This document shows positions 22,692 through 34,114 of a stretch of DNA of 64,000 bases, piece by piece; the stretch's first letter is position 1, and every line of letters begins with the position of its first letter. Below the pieces are notes generated by a model. It saw only the letters and a list, made by a program, of their open reading frames with translations, did no database searches and was not told where the DNA came from. This DNA comes from Aurelia coerulea (Eukaryota > Cnidaria > Scyphozoa > Semaeostomeae > Ulmaridae), in the NCBI GenBank assembly GCA_039566865.1, contig CM076944.1:20110501-20174500 (forward strand), given 5' to 3'. Position numbers and translations under genes: made by a program.

Positions 22692-22950
22692 CCTCTGAAA
22701 TTTCCACACTTCCATCTCTCTTCATTTTTGCAGAATTCCCCCTTGATTTCACTCTTTCCGTGTTTCCAAGTAGGCTCTCGGTCAGAAGCCGGCGAAAGAG
22801 AAGTTGGGTTGTAGGAAGGGTTTGCAAAATCCCTTTGAACAGGGACGGGGGAACACACGGGGGTCAATAGGTTACTCGACGAATTTAGCTGAACATTTCC
22901 TGCCAAATTTAAACTCGTCCTCCAAGTCATCAGTTGTCTATGTATATGTT
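22692..22950 (-). repeat. X left inverted arm, inner part
   Basis: Reverse complement of about 33480-33740 (TTTCCACACTTCCATCTCTC, GGAAACACGG-type and GCTAAATTCGT-type landmarks). Similarity fades at about 22950, which marks the inner edge of the arm. Confidence 0.85.
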
Positions 22951-24138
22951 ATCGGCAGTTAACGATGTTTGCAATGATTTTCGTGTCTTTCATACAGTTG
23001 TCATACAAACTGTGATAAAATGCTGATGTTTTTTACTTTATACTGGCCAACATAATCAGCCAGTGTGCCAAATTTTAGGGGGAGGGTGAAGCTATTGTTT
23101 CAGTTACAAAGCATTGTTTGTTTCTATCGTTTTCGAACAAAAGATCTTCGTTCTAGCCAACATAGGGGGGATCGAACCCCCTTGCCCCCCATGTGTCCGC
23201 CGCTGTAATCAGCTTCAAATGCCCTTTTCTCCATCCATTAGCTTTCAATGGGTGAGCCAGTCTAAAACTTTCCAAAATATTATTTTATTCTTTTGAAACA
23301 GCTTCCTGAGAGACATCATTTTTTGTTGGCTTTCTATTTTTCTCGTAACTTACGGACAGGTCATTAATTCTTACTGGGGAGGGGGTGGGAGACATTTGCA
23401 AACATTTGGTGGAATTTTCCTGAAAATGTTTGTACCCCCTCAAATATTGGAGAAAATATTGTCAGCCCTCCTCCAAGTACATGCATGTATGGTAATAGTA
23501 CTACACGCATTTTTATATAAGAAATTTCCCATAACAAACTCAATTCTCAGACAGCCAAAAATTAAGAAACTCCAGCACTGGGAGATTTTTTCTTGATAAA
23601 GGAAATCGTTAACCTATTTTTACCTTACTTTTAAGTCGTTTCCTGTATCATATTACTCATAGGGTACTTTAGTATTGTCTAAACATGGGAAAGGCTTAAA
23701 GACCTTGTTTGGAAATGTTCATGAGGGCACAGGTAGTGAACATAAAGATTGTTGTGGAACCTCTAACTAAGAAACTCGTAAGAAACTCTGAGTACTGAAA
23801 ATTTGATAATTTTAAGAAACTTTCAGAACTGGGCCAAATTCTTTGCTTCTTATAAAAAAAGATACGTGTACACTGTCTTGATTTCAATTGCACAAAGATA
23901 TAAATCGTCACCGCTGCTGGTAGAATGTGATCTCAAATGTGATGCGAAAAGAGCAGGCAGTTGCATTTAACAATTATGGGTGAACTGGTGTCAGATAGAA
24001 GTGAACTTACTTCCTGATGAAGTAAAGTACAAGCAAAAACCATGTAGAGTAAACCTGTTTTTGGCCATGGAACTACGATTATTTTCCAAAATAATGCAAA
24101 CTAGATATCATGTGAAAGAGCTGAGCGAGCGGAACCTG
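22951..24138. other. X core, left side, non-coding
   Basis: No gene. At about 23690-23835 there is a block whose inverse recurs at about 56281-56420. Motifs of AAGAAACT type are frequent. Confidence 0.5.
23690..23835. repeat. Dispersed repeat, inverse of 56281-56420
   Basis: Shared landmarks are GTTCATGAGGGCACAGGTAG and AAGAAACTCGTAAGAAACTC, found inverted in the second copy. The class is unknown. Confidence 0.65.
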
Positions 24139-24319
24139 TGTACTGAATTATCGCTTAGACCCCCTGACTCCATTTTGTTATAGCCTCGTTCTGATTAGAG
24201 ACCACGTTTTGTTGTTTTTTCGAGTTTTTTATTGATCCAAGATGGCTTGCACTCGCACAAATGTTTTTCTCTATCGTAAAGATATCCTCCGAATGTGTTG
24301 ATTAGGATATTTTACGACA
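24139..24319 (+). repeat. BEL2 5' LTR
   Basis: A 181-bp repeat matching 32235-32415 with no difference seen. Confidence 0.95.
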
Positions 24320-24322
24320 CAG

Positions 24323-24340
24323 TGGCACCTCCGACGGGAC
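24323..24340 (+). other. BEL2 primer-binding site
   Basis: TGGCACCTCCGACGGGAC begins 3 bp after the LTR, with TGG for a tRNA CCA end. Confidence 0.65.
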
Positions 24341-24341
24341 A

Positions 24342-25422
24342 TTGGATGTCCGTGTTATGTTATTGAGAAGTGGAGTGCTGAAAGCAATGGGATCTACAGG
24401 TGATAAAGACGAAGAAACTGGCGCTGGTGTAGGAGGCGATGAATCGTCACAAGAAATTGATAGTTATGGTAATGATAGGCCAGAAGATAGTTTGAAGAAT
24501 CAGTTAGAAGTTCTTATTGAAGATCGTGAACTGATAATGGTGGCAATTTAAGATTTTATTATTGAGTTAAAGGATATTTCGGAAATTGATGATGGTATTG
24601 ATGAACAAATCGAGTCAAGAATAATGGAGTTAAAGCTGATTGTAGAGCCTATGTTGATGGATATAAAATCAGTGTCGAAGGATATTCAAGGGATAATGAA
24701 GAAATTGAATTTTAAGTCAGAATTGGTAAGAGAGTACACAACAAGTCGTTCGTATGATGCAAAAATAGGTTTGTTACTTAACAAATGTTCAAAGAAGAAA
24801 CAGAACGATTCTTCTCGACAAGCAGCTGGTAAGCCTACTACTACTAATTCATTTTTCTCAATGAATTCACCCCATGGAGGAAGTTTTGGAAATGAACAAG
24901 GACACAGCCAGTATCCTGTTGGGGGGTTTGAAAGACAATATCCTATGTACCAACCTTTGGGGCAACCTTTTAATCCCCATATGCAAAATTATTTCCCACA
25001 ACCTCCCTGGCAACCTCAGTATTCACCAAGTATGGGAAGAATAAACCCTGGGGAAAATTTGAGTAGTAAATTAAGGTTACCAAAACTTGAATTGAAGTCA
25101 TTTGATGGGAATATGATGAATTGGATGGAATTCTGGGACTCTTTTGAAAGGAATATTCATTTGAATTCTTCATTGTGTGATGTTGACAAGATGTCTTATC
25201 TTAAGGCTTCTCTTAAGGGTACTGCTTGTTATGCGATTGCGGATTTGCGAACCACTGGGGACAATTATGCGCCTGCAGTTGACATTTTAAAAGAGAAATA
25301 TGGTAAAGCTAATGTATTAAAGGGATCTCACATGTCTGCATTAAAAGCTGTTGTTGCTGTAACTTATTCTAAAAATTTAGATGGATTAAAAAAGTTGTAT
25401 GAACTTGTTGATATGCATGTAA
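24342..25422 (+). pseudogene. BEL2 gag, N-terminal part, one stop and then split
   Basis: The frame from 24342 to 24548 is acidic, then TAA at 24549-24551, then it continues in the same frame to 25422. The later part carries LRLPKLELKSFDGNMMNWME and FWDSF, the core motif of BEL/Pao Gag (DUF1759 type). A Gln/Pro/Tyr-rich linker precedes it. It is cut after DMHV by the inserted element. Gag continues at 27730 with KALSVLG, so dropping the insert restores frame. Confidence 0.85.
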
Positions 25423-27725
25423 TGTGGGTCCATTATAGTTTCGCGGTTATGCGAATTTGGCCTAAATTTGAGTGCGGTTAGCGGATATTTTGCAAATTAA
25501 AGTGCGGTTAACGGTTAACGAAATCCCTTGCGGTTGCGGAAAAACTTTTTGCTTGAGAGCGGATATCGGATTGGCAGAATACCAGGATTGGTGTAGACGA
25601 ACTCACTTTGGAACTTTCTCGTTCCCGGTTTGATTAGATTTGTTTCATGGGTGTTTTTCTGTCAAAAATGGAATCCCCTAGCATATATAACGGGCTGCAG
25701 GAAATGCAGAATTTAGAAAAAGGTTTACTTATGATCGTATAATGTATCGAGTTATTCCTACCCTAATTTATCATTTCGTTCGTGATAAATTGACTTGAAA
25801 ATCGGACCTCCTTAAAGCAAGATCTCATTCTCCATGGACAAGTTTTCTGTTTTGAAGAAGCAAGTAGATGCAAAAGAAGTACATTTTTGCGAAGGAGTTG
25901 CTTTTCTCTGTGGTGGTCATTTTCCTATTTCCTTCCTTGATGATGATGGAAAGATCGATGTTAACTTGGGAAAGCTGAAATCTAAAGCAGCTATCATTCA
26001 AAGATGTCAGTGATTAAATGTTTCTGCTAATGGCACTGTCCAGCAATTGAAAGAAAGGTTGTTCAGAGAGAAGAAACGGGTCAAAGATGATTCTGTATCA
26101 AAAGGTTTTGCAATCAATGATTTGAACTTTTGGCAACTTTAGCCTTCAGAGAATCAACTATGATTCTTGGCAATCTGTCCTGTAAATAGCAAATTAATTT
26201 ACGTAGCTTGTACTACGAGAAAGGCAATTCTTTCAATCTCAATCATGTACGATGGTGATGGAAATCGTGGCTCTGCAAGTCAGGTTTGTTCATATGGCAG
26301 TCATTGGGGCTCTGTATCAAGCTTGTATTGGTTGAGAATTTTTTATACGCTGTAATGTCGGCAGGAATTGATGCGGTTAGTTTAAGTGCAGAAGGTGAGG
26401 TCAGAAATATGATTGACAGGGTTAGAGATGATATTAGCCCATTCCAAGTTAGAGCAAGAGTTCAATGTTGTCTTTACGGATACAATACATCACAAGATCT
26501 TCCAGTACCGTACCATCCTACATCAAATGTGATTGAGCACTTTGCAGGTAATGGCCAATCGGGTAGTGTGGATGGGCCTATTGAGTGCAGATTTTGGCAG
26601 CCCTGACGCCTTGCAGTTTACATCGATAATGTTGTGTATGCAACAGATGTCGCTTCTACAACTGTTCAAGTCATTTCACCCTTCTCCAATACAATTGAGT
26701 TTCTAGAAGCTGTGGGAAGAGTCTACAAGGCATTTTCTGTCGACAAAAAAGGTGCAAAATACCACAAGTGTGACCTGAAGTCAGCACTGCATCTTGTTGA
26801 AAGAGATGTTAATTAACTGTTATGATGAGATGTTGATGAAAATCAAAATAGGTACGATGATAGAGCACAAGTGGCAGAAGAAGCGCTTTTTCTCGTTGGC
26901 TCCAGATCAAGGTTTGGCAGAACAATTAGGTTGAATGGAAAGTTTTTTGACTAGAAAGGGTGCAGGCAAGAGACATAGGATTTATTGCAGATTCAGGCGG
27001 TCCACCTTTGGTATTTCCTGTATTTCTCATGGGAAAAGATAGCAATCAAGTTTGTATTTCACAAAAATACACCTATCATATATCGTTCCAGGACAGCTCT
27101 CTTTACTTTTCCATATATAACAAACTTCTCCGTCAACGAACATCAATGTTTTGGATACGATGTTTGGAGATAGGGAGAGTTTATCACAAATTTTACAATG
27201 ACCTGCTTCAATGAATTCTTCTGAATTAGTTATTAGCACTGTTATAAAACGGTGCTCCTTTTCAACAAATTGGCTCGAAATTCTCGTAGGAAAAGATTGC
27301 ATCTGCCTGACAACAGAAAATTTCATTAACGCAAATCACTGTTGCAATATTTTGGTTTCACAGACTTTATCAATATCATTTCAACATCCCTTCCTTTGTG
27401 GTGAAGTCCAGGTACTTGTGGGTTTTCAACACCCTTAGCGAACATGAGTTATATAGAAATGTATTTTAAAAAGTGCTAGAAATTTACTCTAGATGCGCAC
27501 TTCTATGGTAAATGTTCTTTCGTAATGTAACACGACCGCTATTTTTTGATGAAATTAAAGCACCAACAACCCTCTTCCTATAGAGGCTGCCTTTTGTCAT
27601 AGGATCCCGATCTTAAACCGAATCGCTGCGGTTACGGATATTGCCGAAAAAATTGCACGGTTAACGAATATCGGAGCAAAAAAGGCGCGGTTATGCGGAT
27701 ATTGGACCCCCTATAATGGACCCAC
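25423..27725. mobile_element. DNA element inside BEL2 gag, superfamily unresolved
   Basis: Ends are inverted copies of GTGGGTCCATTATAG. TGTAA flanks both sides (25418-25422, 27726-27730). If the TIR is one base longer, TA could be the real target. Subterminal repeats of GCGGTTA, GCGGATAT and CGGTTAACG type lie near both ends, as in some hAT-like elements. The interior holds broken coding sequence (see 25834-26816) and no recognisable transposase. Confidence 0.8.
25834..26816 (+). pseudogene. Decayed gene pieces inside the element, with SAP-like motif
   Basis: ATG at 25834 gives 59 codons (MDKFSVLKKQVDAKEVHFCE and onward) to TGA at 26011. The same frame then reads LNVSANGTVQQLKERLF, which resembles the helix-turn-helix core of a SAP DNA-binding motif. 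Further on, frames at 26355-26603 and, past a TGA at 26604-26606, to 26816 include VYIDNVVYATDVASTTVQVI. Stops and frame changes show decay. This could be a captured host gene or the element's own lost protein. I cannot name the second part. Confidence 0.45.
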
Positions 27726-27729
27726 TGTA

Positions 27730-30700
27730 AAAGCATTATCTGTATTAGGTACCTCTGAAGAACAGTATTCTTTAGTTATTGTACCAGATTTAATGAAGAA
27801 GATACCAAGAGATGTTGAACTTTCCATCAGAAGAACAATGTCTGTAGACCATGAGTGGACCATGAGTGAATTTTTGAACAAGCTCAGAGAGGAACTTCTG
27901 TTCAGGGGTATGGATGAAGCTACACCAAGAGTGCAGAATTCAAGAGAAGAGAGGAATCCTAACAGAGGGAAAGCATTTGCTATTTCACCAAATGCAACTT
28001 GTGCTTTCTGTCTTGGAGAGCACAGTAGTGCTGACTGTTCTGTTGTCACTGAAGTGAAGAAGAGGAAGTCAATTTTAATGAGGTATAAGAGATGTTTTTG
28101 CTGCTTGAAGAAAGGTCACCGCGTCAAAGATTGCTACAACAAGAAGCCTTGCAGCAAGTGCAATGAAGGGGAGCATCACCCTGTGATATGTGAAAAAGAA
28201 GAGAGTGTTCCAAATATGCATGTTGTTACACCTGGTGGAATAGCTTATCAAACTGTGTTAGCCAAAGTGAATGTCAAGGGAAAGCCAAGTATTACTTGCA
28301 GATGTCTGTTGGATACAGGGTGTGATAAGACATACATGTTGCAGAAAACTGCAAATTTGCTGAAATCAAAGCCATTAAGACAGGAAAGAAAAGTCCTGGA
28401 CACTGTGCATGGAGAAAAGCAACATATCTGCTCAGTGTACAAGATAGAAGTAAAAGACATGAAAGAAAAGCTGAAATTTGAAACTGAGGTGTCCACACTC
28501 AGCAAGCTGACATCTGTCAAGAATGTGAAGCCCCAGATTTTAAAGAAAAAGTTCAACCATTTGAAGAACCTGGAATTTTCAGATATTTCAAGTGACAGAG
28601 AACTTGAAATTGATGTCATCATTGGATTGGAAGACCTTTGCAAGCTGAAAACAGGAAACATGAAATGGGGAAATGCTGGTGATCCTGTTGCAGAAGAAAC
28701 AACACTGGGTTGGACTCTAATGGGACCAACAAACTCAGCAGAGGATCAAAGTTGTTCAAGTCCACTGCTGTTGACAACTGATAAGGAAAACCTGAGCAAT
28801 CAGATAGCCAAACTGTGGGATTTGGAGACAGTAGGGATCAGGGAAGAAAACTCAGTGGAAGAGGAATTTGAAGATACAGTAACTTTCAATGGAGAGAGAT
28901 ACAGTGTGCAGTTGCCATGGAAATCAGATAGAGTCAATTTGCAAACAAACAGAAATCTTTGTGAAAGGCGGCTAAATGCGCAACTCAGAAGACTAAAGAA
29001 GGAGCCTGAAATATTAAAGAAATATGATGATGTCATTAAAGATCAGATAAAACAGGGTATAATTGAGGAAGTGCCAGATCATCCAACAGGAGAAAGAATC
29101 AATTTCCTACCACACCATCCAGTAATACGTGAGAATGCGGAGAGCACAAAAGTCCGAGTTGTGTATGACGGGTCAGCAAAAGAAAGAAAAGGAGACAAGA
29201 GTTTAAATGAGTGTTTATACACAGGACCATCATTGCTACCTATGCTACATGATGTGCTGTTGAGGTTCCGGATGTTTCCAGTGGCCCTTGTTGGTGATAT
29301 CAAGAGTGCATTCCATCAGATTTTAGTTGATGAGAAGGACAGAGACAGTATGAGATTCCTGTGGGTGGAAGATGTCGCAAATGAAAAACTTGTGGTTAAA
29401 GAGTACAGGTTTACTAGAGTGATTTTTGGAAGTGGACCGAGTCCATATTTGTTAAATGCAACACTGCAAAGGCACCTCAAGAAGTACGAAGAAGAAGAAC
29501 CAGTAGTTGTCCAAAATGTTTTACCAAACATGTATTGCGATGACCTTGTGAGTGGAGCTGTTGATGGTACGCAAGCCATAGAGTTGAAAGATAAAGTTAC
29601 AGAGATTATGAGAAAAGGAGGTTTCCAACTCCATAAGTGGAAGACCAACCATGTGGAGGTCAGAAAGCACATAAAGGAGAACAGTGACCAAAAAGATTCA
29701 ACTGCAGTGACGTATGCAAAGGAAAGCCTAGGTACCAAAGATTCACAAAGTAAAGTTTTAGGATTAAAATGGAATCCAGAAGAGGACACACTAGGAATTA
29801 GTATGGAAGCAGTGCTAGATGTGAAGAATTGTAAAGTGACGAAGAGAGAAGTCCTAAGCAGACTGTCAAAGGTATATGACCCACTGGGTATGGTGGGCCC
29901 AGTTGCAGTTACTGCAAAGCTGATATTCCAAGATATCTGCAAGGAAAACAAAGATTGGGATGAGCCAGTAAGCCCAGAGATTGAAATGAGATGGAAGAAA
30001 TGGATGCAAGCTGTTTCAAGGTTGACTGACCTCAAGATTCCGCGATGCATTATGCCAGCAAGTGGTGGACCAAGGAAGATTTCACTTCATGTTTTTGGTG
30101 ATGCAAGCAAGGTTGCATACTGCGCTGCTGTATACCTTGTATGGCACAATGAAAACCAGTCAGGCGCACACCTTGTTACTGCAAAGACAAGGTTGCCTCC
30201 GCTGAAGAAAGAGATGACAATACCTAGATTGGAACTAACAGCAGCAAGGATCGCAGCACGTTTGTTGAAAACAGTCAGAGAAACTCTGAAGAACTGGGAG
30301 CCAGAAGAGTTAGTGCTGTGGTCTGACAGCAGCACAGTGCTACATTGGCTAGAGAATCGAGGTCAATACAGACAGTTTGTCCAGCGAAGAGTAGATGAGA
30401 TACAAGCATTGACAAAGGATGTAAATTTGAAATATGTGCCCACAGCAGAGAATCCTGCAGATTTGAGCACAAGAGGATTGTCTCCCCAGCAATTAGAGCA
30501 AAGCAAGCTTTGGTGGAATGGACCAGAGTTCATAGTGGATGGAAATTATCCCCACCAGCCTCACATGATCGAAACAGTGGAAAGCAAGGCTGAAGAAAGA
30601 CAGAGTGTACTTCCAATTGCTGACGAAAAGCCAAGTCTGTCAATCAACAATTTAGTGCCTGCAGAAAACTATGGCTCATATGGCAAACTGTTGAGAGTTA

Positions 30701-30816
30701 CAGCTCTTGTGCTTCGTTTTATTAGATGCCTCAAGAAGAAGAAAAAGCCAGATACTCAGCTGTTGCGTGTAGAAGAGATCCAGGAGGCAGAAGAATTGTG
30801 GATAAAAGACACATAA
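27730..30816 (+). pseudogene. BEL2 gag C-terminus, protease, reverse transcriptase, RNase H
   Basis: An uninterrupted frame of over 1000 codons. It holds: Gag zinc knuckles (CAFCLGEHSSADC, CFCCLKKGHRVKDC, CSKCNEGEHHPVIC; about 28000-28195); a DUF1758-type aspartic protease with LLDTG (about 28309); reverse transcriptase from VRVVYDGS (about 29152) through GDIKSAFHQI to YCDD (29534-29545); and RNase H from FGDAS (about 30093) with WSDSSTVLHWL. BEL reverse transcriptases usually show YVDD, so cysteine at the variable site is unusual but at a tolerant position. TAA at 30814-30816 stops the frame before integrase. Confidence 0.92.
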
Positions 30817-32214
30817 GTGATGTTGAAAGGAAGAAAGAGTTACTCACAAATAAAGACACAGCTTGCAGTGGTAGATATCAATGGAATCTTACACTGCCAA
30901 GGCCGTCTTCAAAACACAGCACTACCAGTTGAAAGCAAGTTTCCGATACTGTTACCCCAGGATAGCAGATTTACAAGTTTGCTGATCGCAGAGTGTCACA
31001 AGCGTACACGACATGGGGGAGTGAATACAACATTAGCTGAAGTAAGAAGCAAGTTTTGGGTCTTAAAGGGACGCCAGGCCGTAAAGCAACAATTGCGTCA
31101 ATGTATGATTTGCAGTAAACGAAATGCAAAGCCATGTGCACCGCCTCAATCAGGTCAGCTACCAGCAGAGAGGGTGGTTCAAGGCAACCCGTTTAGTACA
31201 ACCGGAGTTGACTTTGCAGGACCGATATATTTGAAGAATGAAGAGAAGGCATATATCGCACTATTCACATGCGGCATAACCCGTGCAGTACACTTAGAGC
31301 TCACAGAAGATATGACAGCCTATGAATTTAGAGGAATGTTTCGAAGATTCATCAGCAGACGTGGAGCACCTGCAACAGTAATAAGTGACAATGCAAAGAC
31401 ATTCCTTGCCACTGCAAAGCACTTGAAGAAGATATGTGTAGAGAGAGAATTGCAAGATTTTTTGTTGGCCAACCGCATTGATTGGCATTTCAATGTAGCC
31501 AAGGCACCGTGGCAAGGCGGCTTTTTTGAAAGATTAGTTGGAATAACCAAGACAGCATTATTCAAGACCATGGGAAAGGCAAAATTAACCTTTAGAGAGC
31601 TGGAGAACATGTTGATAGAAGTTGAAGGAATGATAAATAATCGACCACTTACCTATCAAACATCAGATTTAGAGGGAGAGCCCCTCACTCCAAATCATAT
31701 GATTCATGGTCATCGACTAGCAATGATAGGGGATGTCAAGCATGACAACGATGCAGATTTTGATGACAAGAACGTGAACAAGAGAATGCAGTTCTTGAGA
31801 GCTAGACTAGAGCATGTATGGAATAGATGGTCAAAGGAGTATCTTTTAGGTCTTCGCGAATATCATCGCACGACTAAAGGAGGAGAAGCATTACCAGAGC
31901 TTGGAACCTTGGTATTGATCATAGACACTACCATTGAACGACGTTTCTGGAAGTTAGCCAAAATCTCCAGTTACATAAAAGGAAGAGATCATGTAGTTCG
32001 AGCAGTTAGATTAGATGCGGTGTCCCAAGGGCGGAAGATTGTAATGGAAAGACCACTTCAAGGAATATGCCCCTTAGAGATAAAAGCACAAGTAGAAGAG
32101 CAACGTACTCAGGAAGAGCAAATTCAGACAAAAGAAGTCAAGCCAAGAAGAGTAGCAGCTTTTGCAGCTGAAGAGTTATTGAAAGTACAGGCACAGTTAT
32201 TAAATCAAGAGTAA
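30817..32214 (+). pseudogene. BEL2 integrase and DUF5641-like C-terminus
   Basis: In the same frame as the upstream ORF, directly after the TAA. It has the integrase zinc region (HKRTRHGG ... CMICSKRNAKPC), then the core with GVDFAG, ISDNAKTF and the glutamate in GFFERLV (the D, D, E triad), then PLTPNHMIHGHRLA, as in BEL integrases, and a basic C-terminal domain. Stop at 32212-32214, 20 bp before the 3' LTR. Only the single upstream stop separates it from the rest of Pol. Confidence 0.92.
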
Positions 32215-32234
32215 AGACCCTTGATTTGGGGGAG

Positions 32235-32415
32235 TGTACTGAATTATCGCTTAGACCCCCTGACTCCATTTTGTTATAGCCTCGTTCTGATTAGAGACCA
32301 CGTTTTGTTGTTTTTTCGAGTTTTTTATTGATCCAAGATGGCTTGCACTCGCACAAATGTTTTTCTCTATCGTAAAGATATCCTCCGAATGTGTTGATTA
32401 GGATATTTTACGACA
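32235..32415 (+). repeat. BEL2 3' LTR
   Basis: A 181-bp copy preceded by the purine tract TTTGGGGGAG (32225-32234) and followed by the CCTG duplication. Confidence 0.95.
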
Positions 32416-32419
32416 CCTG

Positions 32420-33479
32420 ATTCTTGCAAGCATTGTAAAATGTTGTGGGAGGGGGAGGTTTAGTCCCTTGGTGATTTTACGAAATTTTTTGCTTCACAAA
32501 TACTTCAAACCTCCTATACATCAATCGACAGTGCATGTCTTTACAAACAGAATATGAAGTTAGATCTTGCATAAAGTGACTAGTTTGACTGTTGCCTGCC
32601 ACCAAATACACTGTGGTCAGTTTTTTGCTTCTGCACTTTCTAAAATTTGACAGAAATAACCACGACCAGGGGCTACTCTGGAGGTCACTGTTTCATAAGG
32701 AACGATTTTTACCGTATTCTACTTGTACATTCCTAATCGCAAGGCATCACAGTTTCATAGGATGCTAAATATGTTTCACAAGAAAGATAATAAAAAAACT
32801 TCAAATAATTTCCAAGGGACTGAATCCGCCTTTGAAAGATTCAAATTCCGCTCTCAAATATGTTTTAGATTCTACCGAGCATGCAGTGTTTTGCAATATA
32901 ATGATACATTAAAATCGAAAACTTTTCGACGGAAAGGTTTCGGAGAAACAATTTTGGACAACAAACTTTCGAACGCTTTTTTGGGAACTTTGTACAACTA
33001 AATTTTCGGACAAAATTTTGTCCGAAAGTTTGATCGTGCGAAAGTTTTCGATTTTAATGTAGTTCTATGACCAAAAACCATTTAACTCTCCATAGTTTTG
33101 GTTGTAATTTAGCTTTTTAGAACTATACAGGACTTACAGTATCTCAAACTATTTTCATGCCCCCTTCCTCAAATGTGCGTTACTTTTCCTCCCCCCTCCC
33201 AGAAGTCTTCCACGCCCTCCAAGACCGGTCCCTTACTAAAGGCTCTTGCAGCTCCACGTTTTTTCATTAGAATCCTGGATCAGCACTTAGTATTAAAAGT
33301 TTCTTAATTTCGCACGAAATTTCGATATTTTAGTAGTAAGCAAAAGTTTCTACACTAGTTTCTAATTTTTGGGGTCTAAAATTGCGTTATAGTTCAAAAT
33401 TGAGCCTTCTTATCCAAAAGTTACCTTTTTTGCAGTCAAAACTTGATATTTATAAACGCAATGCCATACGAATAAGATA
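32420..33479. other. X core, right side, non-coding
   Basis: No gene. It contains the small TA-flanked MITE at 32907-33059. Its 33250-33470 part resembles the flanks of the 6834-9418 element joined together. Confidence 0.5.
32907..33059. mobile_element. 153-bp mariner-like MITE
   Basis: Ends are inverted copies of CATTAAAATCGAAAACTTTTCG with about one difference. TA lies on both sides (32905-32906, 33060-33061). Several internal CGAAAGTTT-type palindromes make the whole unit fold on itself. Confidence 0.8.
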
Positions 33480-34112
33480 TAAACAATATAAACAGCTGAT
33501 AACTTGGAGAACGAGACTAAATTTGGCGGGAAATGCTCAGCTAAATTCGTTGAGTAACATAGCGACCCCCGTTTAATCCCCCCTCTCTGTTCAAAAGGAT
33601 TTTACCAACTTTTCCTGCAAGCCAACTTCTCTGTCACCGGCCTCTGACTGCGAGCCTACTTGGAAACACGGAAAGAGTGAAATCAAGGGGAAATTCTGCA
33701 AAAGTGAAGAGAGATGGAAGTGTGGAAATTTCAGAGGATCATCATGGATGTATAAAGACTCTTCATTTTGGAAATCAAGTGGGTGGCTACATCTGGACGG
33801 AATTTATGGCCGATAGGGTTTGGGGCGGTCGCTGGGCCTAGGCGGCGGTTTTGTAAAAGGAGCAAAGAGTCGTTGGTGTTTGCGAAGGTTCCTCGTCACT
33901 TCTGAGAAAGTTTAGGAAGAATGGAAACAAAAGATCCGTAGCCTGGATGCTCAGGTAGGTCCAGTTAAATTTTCATTGCATTCCAATTTGTTTACGCAAA
34001 GAAATCTTGCAAAATGTAGCGATAACAAAAAAATATTGAAATCGAAAATTTCACGCGGCGTGGTCTCGAAAACTCGATTCGAATCCCCTGTTCGATTTAC
34101 TGTGAATGGGTC
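33480..34112 (+). repeat. X right inverted arm (uninterrupted)
   Basis: Matches the reverse complement of the left arm on both sides of the Gypsy insertion and keeps the unoccupied TGAT site near 33740-33748. It also carries the exon-like frame ending at CTCAG|GTAGGT (about 33955). Confidence 0.9.
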
Positions 34113-34114
34113 TA

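Larger units (their letters stand above)
24139..32415 (+). mobile_element. BEL/Pao LTR retrotransposon BEL2, nearly complete
   Basis: 181-bp LTRs (TGTACTGAAT ... TTTACGACA) look identical. The 4-bp duplication CCTG (24135-24138, 32416-32419), a primer-binding site and a purine tract frame the element. It codes for Gag, protease, reverse transcriptase, RNase H and integrase in BEL order. Two in-frame stops (24549, 30814) and one DNA-element insertion (25423-27725) break it. It lies in the core of X and is unrelated in LTR sequence to BEL1. Confidence 0.95.
14766..34112. mobile_element. Element X: TA-flanked transposon with ~630-bp inverted repeats
   Basis: Both outer ends read GACCCATTCACAGTAAAT inward and sit next to TA (14764-14765 and 34113-34114). 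The left arm is 14766-15140 plus 22692-22950, split by Gypsy. The right arm is about 33480-34112. The arms match over their length with scattered differences. Removing the two LTR elements leaves about 3.5 kb: two arms and about 2.2 kb of core without a transposase. TA targets point to the Tc1/mariner/IS630 superfamily, but arms this long are foldback-like. The insertion splits BEL1 gag precisely. Confidence 0.85.
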
